From assembly GCA_902776565.1 (NCBI GenBank), contig CACYQN010000004.1:1-64000 (forward strand): a DNA stretch of 64,000 bases. The letters are read 5' to 3'. This DNA is from an uncultured Bacteroidia bacterium. GTDB taxonomy: Bacteria > Bacteroidota > Bacteroidia > Bacteroidales > ML635J-15. The position numbers and the translations under genes were made by a program. Below the pieces are notes generated by a model, which saw only the letters and a list, made by a program, of their open reading frames with translations, ran no database searches and had not been told where the DNA came from. Shown one piece after another: positions 58,098 to 64,000 of this stretch. Position 1 is the first letter of the stretch; each line of letters begins with the position of its first letter.

Positions 58098-59000
58098 TTA
58101 TGATATTGGTTGCCAGAAATTGTAGTAGTTGAACCATTGAAGCGGATGCTTGACAACTGAATCCTCAAGAATTTCAACATATTGCCTAACCAACGACTTG
58201 GCTTGCTCGGCATCCGATTTTATTGACGGGTCGTATTTGAGCTCCTTGACAAAACCTTCATATCTCAAGCCTCTGTACTTGAATATATGCACAACCAACA
58301 CAGGAACTTTAAGTTTTGTAGCGATTAAGAATAGACCAAGAGGGAATGGGGCTTTCTCGCCAAGGAAATCAACATCGTAATGCTTTGGGCTGCCACAAAG
58401 CCTATCACAAGAGGTAATAATAGTCTCTCCTTTGTCAATTGCCGATTTTATGTCGAAAAGATAAGAGATATCGTCTCCTATAGTTATTAGATTTGCATCT
58501 GGATTCACTTTCTTGAAAGCCTCAAGGCGATGGCTTATCATCTCTTTGCTTTCGCCACCCCAAGAGATAAAGTTAAATTTTTTGCTGTACTGCTGCAATG
58601 TACATCCTGCAATCTCGAAGTTACCCACATGTGCGCCTGCCGTTATGAAACCACATTCCCTATTGAGCATTTGTGAAAACAAATCTTGTCCGCTGACATT
58701 GACCTTGAATTGTGCCGTGTTGCCCGCGAACATTGCAAACTTGTCGAGTACCACCTTGCCAAACAACAAGAAGTTTCGGATAGTTTGAACAAAAGCCATT
58801 ATTGGATTTCTATGCAAGCGCTTCCTCTGCATATAGTATATGGCTCGAAATTGTTTCGGACGGAACGCTATGCTAAAAGGTATAACCAAATACAATACTA
58901 TATAGGCAAACCGGACATCTACAGAACGCAGAATCTTGAACAAGGCTTTCTGCCCAAAACTGCCACCACCAGTCTTTCCGCTCCAATTTGCCTTTGCCAT
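58098..59000 (-). CDS. LpxL/HtrB-family lipid acyltransferase
   Basis: A 300-residue acyltransferase starting at ATG 59000 (MAKANWSGKTGGGSFGQKAL), which lies 1 bp after the previous stop codon. The catalytic HX4E motif is in ITAGAHVGNFEIAGCTL near residue 130; a membrane-proximal segment (FAYIVLYLVIPFSIAF) is near residue 34, and the end reads KHPLQWFNYYNFW. LpxL-type enzymes add acyl chains to lipid A. It is a paralogue of the pigment-cluster enzyme at 16164. It is the last gene in the PASTA-T9SS-rluD-nitroreductase run and could serve lipid A or a lipid-linked pigment. Confidence 0.85.
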   Translation of the reverse strand: MAKANWSGKTGGGSFGQKALFKILRSVDVRFAYIVLYLVIPFSIAFRPKQFRAIYYMQRKRLHRNPIMAFVQTIRNFLLFGKVVLDKFAMFAGNTAQFKVNVSGQDLFSQMLNRECGFITAGAHVGNFEIAGCTLQQYSKKFNFISWGGESKEMISHRLEAFKKVNPDANLITIGDDISYLFDIKSAIDKGETIITSCDRLCGSPKHYDVDFLGEKAPFPLGLFLIATKLKVPVLVVHIFKYRGLRYEGFVKELKYDPSIKSDAEQAKSLVRQYVEILEDSVVKHPLQWFNYYNFWQPIS

Positions 59001-59001
59001 G

Positions 59002-59547
59002 TTATTCAATTACATCAATTATATCTTCGGTGTTTTTTCTTGTCTTCTTGCGGATTTCGTAGCCGTCGGTAGCATAGCCTATTGCCACGACAAGTCTTAC
59101 CCTTCGTAAAGAACTGAAATTCAGAGCCTTATTGACATTCTTGTTTCGGAACGACCCAATAAGACAAGTTCCAAGACCTTCTTCTTCGGCAGCCAAGCAT
59201 ATATGTGCAGCCAGAATGCCCAAGTCGATTGAATTCAAGTCGTTGTTCGAGAAAAAACCGCCTGCCTTTGACTTCATATTTCCGAAAGTCTGTTCAATTA
59301 CAATGAAATTGGTGACATTGTCGAGAAAAGGATTCAGTCCGACAGCCTGACATGCCTTTCGCAAATCGTTTATTTTAGCATAAGTCGGTCTTACAATATG
59401 CATTTTCCAAGGTTGCGAATTGCACGACGAGGGAGACAAACTTGCCACGTCGCATATTCTTTTTATCTTTTCGAGTTCCACTTCCCTGTCGGAAAAGCTT
59501 CTGGTACTTTGGCGATTCAAAGCCAACTCCTTGAATGACAACATCAT
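59002..59547 (-). CDS. Nitroreductase-family flavoprotein
   Basis: A 181-residue FMN-dependent oxidoreductase. LALNRQSTRSFSDREVELEK at the N-terminus holds the FMN phosphate-binding Arg residues, CDVASLSPSSCNSQPWKMHI near residue 32 is the family signature, and GILAAHICLAAEEEGLGTCL near residue 112 and LVVAIGYATDG near residue 156 complete it. The substrate is unknown. It is 19 bp after rluD and adjoins the acyltransferase. Confidence 0.92.
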   Translation of the reverse strand: MMLSFKELALNRQSTRSFSDREVELEKIKRICDVASLSPSSCNSQPWKMHIVRPTYAKINDLRKACQAVGLNPFLDNVTNFIVIEQTFGNMKSKAGGFFSNNDLNSIDLGILAAHICLAAEEEGLGTCLIGSFRNKNVNKALNFSSLRRVRLVVAIGYATDGYEIRKKTRKNTEDIIDVIE

Positions 59548-59566
59548 TAACTATTTTATATTTCTA

Positions 59567-60652
59567 CTATTCTTCTCTTCCTGCCACGTAGCCACGCCAC
59601 TTCTCGATGCACTTTGTCATGTCTTCGGGAAGTTCCGACTCGAAGTAGAGTTCCTTTTTTGTTACGGGGTGTATGAAACCAAGCGACTTGGCGTGCAGTG
59701 CCTGACGAGGAAGAATCTTGAAGCAATTTTCAACAAACTGCTTGTATTTTGTAAATGTTGTACCTTTCAGAATCTGGTCGCCTCCATACTCCCAGTCGTT
59801 GAACAACGGATGTCCGATATGCTTGAAATGAACCCTAATCTGATGAGTACGTCCTGTCTCTAGACGGCATTCCACAAGATTTACATATCCAAGTCTCTCG
59901 AGTACGCGCCAATGAGTTATAGCCTCTTTGCCGTAGTCGCCATCGGGGAAGACATCCATAATCTTGCGGTTCTTGAGGTTGCGTCCCACGTTGCCGATGA
60001 TTGTCCCCTCGTCCTCGGGCATATTGCCCCACACGAGCGCATTGTAGGCACGCTTGCAGGTGTGGTAGAAGAACTGGCTTGCAAGTCCTTCTCGGGCAAC
60101 TTCCGACTTGGCCACGACAAGCAGTCCAGATGTATTCATGTCGATACGATGCACCAATCCTGGACGGAAAGTCTCGGCGTTGAACATAGGCAAGTCCTTG
60201 AATCGGTATGCCAGAGCATTTACGAGTGTTCCTTCGAAATGTCCGAAGCTAGGATGCACAACCATTCCCGCTGCCTTGTTGACAACTATGAGGTCGTCGT
60301 CTTCGTAAACCACATCGAGAGGCAAGTCCTGTGGCACAATGCCTGTTTCACGCTTGGGGAACGACAGCATTATCTTGATGTCGTCGTTGGGCTTAATCTT
60401 GTAGCTACTCCGCACAGGCTTGCCGTTTACATATACGCACCCGCCTTCGGCGGCAGTCTGTATGCGGTTGCGCGAGGTGCTTGGAAGACGAATTGACAGA
60501 TACTTGTCGATACGCATCGACTTTTGCCCCGGTTCAACTTCCAGATGCTTATGCTCGTACATTTCGCCACCTTCCTCAACAACGTCAACATCGTCGCCGA
60601 GTTCAAGTTCGTCTATATCTTCGAGTTCCTCAAGTTCGTCAAAATCCTTCAT
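59567..60652 (-). CDS. rluD: Ribosomal large subunit pseudouridine synthase, RluD type
   Basis: A 361-residue enzyme. An unusual acidic leader (residues 1-35, DELEELEDIDELELGDDVDV) precedes the S4 RNA-binding domain (MRIDKYLSIRLPSTSRNRIQ, near residue 46) and the catalytic domain. The active-site Asp is in RPGLVHRIDMNTSGLLVVAK near residue 166, followed by RLETGRTHQIRVHFKHIGHP near residue 262. RluD isomerises uridines in 23S rRNA helix 69. Operon context PASTA-(T9SS)-rluD is common in Bacteroidales. Confidence 0.93.
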   Translation of the reverse strand: MKDFDELEELEDIDELELGDDVDVVEEGGEMYEHKHLEVEPGQKSMRIDKYLSIRLPSTSRNRIQTAAEGGCVYVNGKPVRSSYKIKPNDDIKIMLSFPKRETGIVPQDLPLDVVYEDDDLIVVNKAAGMVVHPSFGHFEGTLVNALAYRFKDLPMFNAETFRPGLVHRIDMNTSGLLVVAKSEVAREGLASQFFYHTCKRAYNALVWGNMPEDEGTIIGNVGRNLKNRKIMDVFPDGDYGKEAITHWRVLERLGYVNLVECRLETGRTHQIRVHFKHIGHPLFNDWEYGGDQILKGTTFTKYKQFVENCFKILPRQALHAKSLGFIHPVTKKELYFESELPEDMTKCIEKWRGYVAGREE

Positions 60653-60663
60653 CTTTCTGCAGA

Positions 60664-62550
60664 CTAACGCATTATAAGTATTTTTACCGTCTCAAAAACT
60701 TCCTTGTCGGAATAGGGACGAACGAAATATGTGCCTTCGGGCAGACCGCTTACATTTATTATGGTTTCGCTTCCCGACTGCATAACCAATCTACCAAGAT
60801 TGTCGTAAATCATCACTCCGCTGAAATCATAATTGCTTTCGATGTATATCTCCGTTGTTGCAGGATTGGGATAAATGCTGCATTGCGGAGCAATATGTTC
60901 TATCGGAGCAGAAGCGTCCTGTCTTAATTCGTAGCCGAAAACGGGACGAATCATAAGTGCGCCCGAAATTATTGAGTTCTGCCAAGTTCCCGAAACGTTG
61001 TAGAAAATCTTGTCGTGGGCATCGTTTTCGGTATCGAGACCGCAGTTGAGCATATCGTTGGTTGTCTTTATCCAGCCCACATAAAAAGGGCCATTGATAA
61101 CCACTGCCGTATCAAGCGGATAGTAAACATATCCGTTAAGTTCGTTTGCGAATGACGGGCGTACTCCCAGACGGCTTACAATCGTATCGCCGGGAACTCC
61201 GTTGTTGTTTTCCCATACGGTGAGGTAAAAATATTTTACATTGCCGTCGTTTTGCGTACGGTTGAAATAGATGTAAACGCCATACAGAGTGTCGGTCATA
61301 TAAGGCTCGAACTTGTATGCCAGACTAGCATTTGCCGTTCCCTGTCCTGAAATACCATAGCCTTTTTCGGCTGTTCCGTCGTCGTAGGCATAGAAGTTCT
61401 TGAAATCCTGATAGAACCTTACAGTATCGTTCCAGCGATAATATTCGCGTACTTGTGCCACATCGGTCCTAAGGTTGGCGCGGATAAGGAATTTTGCCGA
61501 ATCCTCGGCCTGATAGCTTTCATCGTTGAAGAAATAGCAGAACTTCTTGGTGTAGCTTATTTCCTCGTTGGCGTTGATGTTTTCACTGTCGTCGCCACAA
61601 TGATAGTCGATGTATGTACGTGCCGGTATCAGCGATGAGGTTTCGTCCTTGTCGTACACGTCGTACTGGCGGTTGATGTTGTGTGTTGCGTCCTGCAGGT
61701 TGGCATACGAGAATGTTATTGAATCGTAAACTGCAGTCCTGCCTTTGTGCAGGAAATGGCTCCATGGCACCTGTCGGTAATCCTTAAGGAAAGGGCCAAC
61801 ATTCTTTATCATTGCAACGTCTTCGATGATGGTGTCGTCATAGGTGCGGTTTGTGTCGAGAATTATAAAGTCCAAGTTCCACTGGTCAACGTTGCTCTGC
61901 CAGCTCGGTTCGTAGTTTGAACTGATGCTTACATAGTTAAGGAAGCGGAAACGGAAGCCTTTCTGCAGCCAGATAGAATCACGTACAGGAATCAGCACTT
62001 GCTCGAAATTGCTCATGACAGCACCTCCGCCGACTTTCCAGACGCTATGCCATTCATCGTCGGCAACAGAATAGAACTGTAGAACCAGCGAGTCGCGCAA
62101 CTCTGGCATATTGCCGTTGCCACCGCATTGGTAGAAAAAGCTTAGGTAGATGGAGTCAGATGCATTGCGCTGCATATTTATCGGCTTTGAAGTAAGATAG
62201 TCGGCAACATCCGACATTCCTATTGGCAAGGTTGCATAAACCCTTCCGTACTCGTCAAGGGCATCGAGTGTTGCAACACCTATTGAAATAGGATTCTTGC
62301 CGACCGAATTGTTTATGTAGGCGTATCTGTCATCCCACTTCGATGAATCGGGATACATGTACGAAGCAGAAAAGTCGTCGAAGAACGGTAGTTCAAGTGT
62401 ATCTGAAGTCGCCACCTTGTAGCCGTATTTAGCAAAATAGCGAGCACTATAGTCGCTAAGTGCTGGATTTCCGCAGTCGATGACAACCTCCTGTGAATGC
62501 AGGCTAATTGTACAGATGGCAAAAATTAATATTGGCACTAACCTTTTCAT
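60664..62550 (-). CDS. Secreted protein with T9SS sorting domain
   Basis: A 628-residue exported protein (signal peptide MKRLVPILIFAICTISLHSQ). The body has no family I can name; it is rich in aromatic and acidic residues, with segments such as TLELPFFDDFSASYMYPDSS KWDDRYAYIN near residue 51 that look like a carbohydrate-binding or jelly-roll strand set. The C-terminus is a T9SS type A domain: CSIYPNPATTEIYIESNYDF, GVMIYDNLGRLVM, LPEGTYFVRPYSDKEVFETV KILIMR. It lies between the PASTA gene (15 bp) and rluD (11 bp), suggesting a conserved envelope role. Confidence 0.88.
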   Translation of the reverse strand: MKRLVPILIFAICTISLHSQEVVIDCGNPALSDYSARYFAKYGYKVATSDTLELPFFDDFSASYMYPDSSKWDDRYAYINNSVGKNPISIGVATLDALDEYGRVYATLPIGMSDVADYLTSKPINMQRNASDSIYLSFFYQCGGNGNMPELRDSLVLQFYSVADDEWHSVWKVGGGAVMSNFEQVLIPVRDSIWLQKGFRFRFLNYVSISSNYEPSWQSNVDQWNLDFIILDTNRTYDDTIIEDVAMIKNVGPFLKDYRQVPWSHFLHKGRTAVYDSITFSYANLQDATHNINRQYDVYDKDETSSLIPARTYIDYHCGDDSENINANEEISYTKKFCYFFNDESYQAEDSAKFLIRANLRTDVAQVREYYRWNDTVRFYQDFKNFYAYDDGTAEKGYGISGQGTANASLAYKFEPYMTDTLYGVYIYFNRTQNDGNVKYFYLTVWENNNGVPGDTIVSRLGVRPSFANELNGYVYYPLDTAVVINGPFYVGWIKTTNDMLNCGLDTENDAHDKIFYNVSGTWQNSIISGALMIRPVFGYELRQDASAPIEHIAPQCSIYPNPATTEIYIESNYDFSGVMIYDNLGRLVMQSGSETIINVSGLPEGTYFVRPYSDKEVFETVKILIMR

Positions 62551-62565
62551 ACAGTGGCTTTTAGA

Positions 62566-63231
62566 TTATTCATCAAAATTGGTGCCCTTGGACTCTTCTG
62601 GAGTTTCGTCCAACTTGCTCATTTCTTCGAGGGTCGAAGTTTTTTCTTCTTCCTCATCTTCATCCTCCTCTTTTGAGTTCGGGTCGCGACCTGCAATGAC
62701 AAAGTCGATTCGAGAACCTTGCTTGATTTCTGTTCCCGGCTCAATCGGACGACCGTTGTACATCTGCTTAAGCACGATGTTTACAACTTCACCGTCCTTT
62801 TGCCATTTAATATTACCTTTTCTAAGTTTTGAGTGTTTGAGTCTGACATCAAGGGTTTTGTACTGTTCACCGACAAACGATGGCATCTTGACGAGAATTT
62901 CATCCCTCGTGTTGACCTTGATATAAACCGTACGTCCGTGCTTCACAAGCGATTCCTTTGGAGGATTCTGTTCAACTACAACGCCTTTTGGCAGAGAATC
63001 GATGAATAGGGTATCGACTACTTCGCAACCGAAATCTTCGTCATCGAGCAACTTGATAGCTTCATCGGCATCCAAACCGACAACAGTAGGCACTGTAACC
63101 GAATCGCCGTGACGTGTACACGACTTCAGGCTTACCATTAGAACGACTATCGCGATGACAAAAAGCAATATGATTCCCAATATGTTGAACCAAAAAGCCT
63201 TGCTAAATATAAAATTAAAAAACTTCTTCAT
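62566..63231 (-). CDS. PASTA-domain membrane protein
   Basis: A 221-residue protein starting at ATG 63231 (MKKFFNFIFSKAFWFNILGI); the extra six residues to 63249 are not needed. A single transmembrane helix (ILGIILLFVIAIVVLMVSL) near residues 17-36 is followed by two or three PASTA repeats (VTVPTVVGLDADEAIKLLDD; ILVKMPSFVGEQYKTLDVRL; GTEIKQGSRIDFVIAGRD) and an acidic tail (SKEEDEDEEEEKTSTLEEMS). There is no kinase or penicillin-binding domain. PASTA repeats bind peptidoglycan fragments or muropeptides; the protein would face the periplasm. First gene of the minus-strand run. Confidence 0.9.
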   Translation of the reverse strand: MKKFFNFIFSKAFWFNILGIILLFVIAIVVLMVSLKSCTRHGDSVTVPTVVGLDADEAIKLLDDEDFGCEVVDTLFIDSLPKGVVVEQNPPKESLVKHGRTVYIKVNTRDEILVKMPSFVGEQYKTLDVRLKHSKLRKGNIKWQKDGEVVNIVLKQMYNGRPIEPGTEIKQGSRIDFVIAGRDPNSKEEDEDEEEEKTSTLEEMSKLDETPEESKGTNFDE

Positions 63232-63365
63232 GTCTATACAAAAAATCAAGCCGTAAAGATAATACTTTTATTTGAATCAACAGCATTGTGTCGGCAAACA
63301 TAAATTTTAACTGCCGACAGAACATATAACGAACAAAAAGCGAATTAATTTTATTCAAAATGAAT

Positions 63366-63373
63366 TATTTTTG
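63366..63373 (+). promoter_or_regulatory. -7 promoter element for the DAHP synthase gene
   Basis: TATTTTTG, 17 bp before ATG 63391. No -33 TTG at the usual distance. It lies in the 159-bp gap between divergent genes. Confidence 0.6.
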
Positions 63374-63390
63374 CGCGAAATTAAAAACTG

Positions 63391-64000
63391 ATGGCGGAAC
63401 GACTTATGCTGATATGTGGTCCATGCAGTGCCGAAAGCGAAGAGCAGGTGCTTGAGACGGCAAGAGAACTAAAAAATCTTGTTGCTCCCGATTATTTTCG
63501 TGCTGGAATATGGAAACCGCGTACACGTCCCGACTCGTTCGAGGGCGTGGGAGAAAAAGGGCTTGCTTGGATGAAGCGTGTGCAGGAAGAACTTAAAGTT
63601 CCAGTAATCACAGAGGTAGCTAATGCCAGTCATGTCGAGAGAATTGCAGAAAACGGTTTCAAGGCGTTCTGGATAGGTGCGCGGACTGTTGCTAACCCGT
63701 TTTCGGTACAGGAAATTGCCGAAGCCGCCAAAGGTTGTGGTTTCAAGGTTTTTGTAAAGAATCCCACAAATCCCGACATCGACCTGTGGTGCGGTGCGAT
63801 AGAACGTTTTCAAAAGCTTGGTTTCGAGGATATTGTCGCCGTAAGTCGCGGTTTTTACCCGTTTGCCGAGACAAAGTTGCGCAATTTGCCCTGTTGGGAA
63901 ATTCCCATTGAACTTGCCCGTCGTATGCCCGAGTTGAAAATCATCTGCGACCCTAGCCATATTGCTGGCGATACCAGGTACATTGCTGAAATAGCACAGC
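63391..64000 (+). CDS. 3-deoxy-7-phosphoheptulonate (DAHP) synthase, 5' part
   Basis: The frame is open from ATG 63391 to the end of the window (203 codons). MLICGPCSAESEEQVLETAR near the start, DYFRAGIWKPRTRPDSFEGV near residue 33, FWIGARTVANPFSV near residue 94, VFVKNPTNPDIDLW near residue 117, VAVSRGFYPFAETKLRN near residue 148 and KIICDPSHIAGDTRYI near residue 184 are the signatures of the AroF I-beta group. The enzyme condenses PEP and erythrose-4-phosphate, entering the shikimate pathway. In Bacteroidota it is usually fused to a chorismate mutase domain, which would lie beyond the window. Confidence 0.92.
   Translation, partial: MAERLMLICGPCSAESEEQVLETARELKNLVAPDYFRAGIWKPRTRPDSFEGVGEKGLAWMKRVQEELKVPVITEVANASHVERIAENGFKAFWIGARTVANPFSVQEIAEAAKGCGFKVFVKNPTNPDIDLWCGAIERFQKLGFEDIVAVSRGFYPFAETKLRNLPCWEIPIELARRMPELKIICDPSHIAGDTRYIAEIAQ

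Overview
The window looks like chromosomal DNA of an uncultured member of the Bacteroidales (phylum Bacteroidota). The evidence is: a type IX secretion component (PorQ) plus several large secreted proteins, two with a clear C-terminal T9SS sorting domain; a DUF4301 protein; single-domain BirA; a PNGase F-type N-glycanase; the PASTA/RluD neighbourhood; and many promoters with the Bacteroidota -7 element TAnnTTTG and a TTG about 19-21 bp upstream. I saw no rRNA, tRNA or CRISPR array. All calls come from reading the sequence; no database search was run.

Layout. 1-2.1 kb: 3' end of an L-serine ammonia-lyase, two paralogous small lipoproteins and a repeat-rich, gene-poor stretch. 2.1-12.2 kb: housekeeping genes (birA, porQ, N-glycanase, mnmG, ade, dtd) broken up by small mobile or repeat modules. 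These are an ORF6N remnant plus a REP-associated Y1 transposase placed between mnmG and its likely old promoter, and a GIY-YIG gene set between two long direct repeats. Three 16-bp parS-like palindromes lie at 9.0, 10.6 and 11.6 kb. 12.2-40.5 kb: a large aryl-polyene/flexirubin-like pigment cluster. 40.6-46.3 kb: DUF4301 protein, a lipoprotein whose 5' end is overrun by a repeat, dTDP-rhamnose genes rfbA-rfbC-rfbD and a DUF1295 membrane protein. 46.8-50.3 kb: a short FGE-fold protein and two copies of a module made of a membrane-anchored LytTR regulator, a conserved hairpin leader and a small lipoprotein. 50.4-63.2 kb, minus strand: mazG, two giant secreted repeat proteins, and a five-gene run (PASTA protein, T9SS protein, rluD, nitroreductase, LpxL-like acyltransferase). 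63.4 kb to the end: 5' part of a DAHP synthase.

The pigment cluster is the main system. One strong promoter at 12181-12210 precedes a nearly gapless run of about 20 genes: ketoreductase, several ketosynthases (one fused to a second ketosynthase-like domain without an obvious active-site Cys), two ACPs, two hotdog dehydratases, a thioesterase, a methyltransferase, an LpxL-type acyltransferase, a LolA-like carrier, a GT2 glycosyltransferase, an MMPL exporter fused to a PlsC-type acyltransferase, a tandem fusion of two CrtI-like FAD oxidoreductases and a B12-binding radical SAM enzyme. Beyond an esterase, a T9SS protein and a PIN toxin-antitoxin pair come an aryl-CoA-ligase-like gene, another acyltransferase and, convergently, an aromatic amino acid ammonia-lyase. 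Inferred logic: the lyase makes an aryl acrylate, the ligase activates it, the ketosynthase system extends it to a polyene, and the acyltransferases, carrier and exporter place it in the outer membrane. No DarA/DarB-like dialkylresorcinol genes are seen here.

At least three families of interspersed repeats are scattered through intergenic space and in several places shape or break genes.
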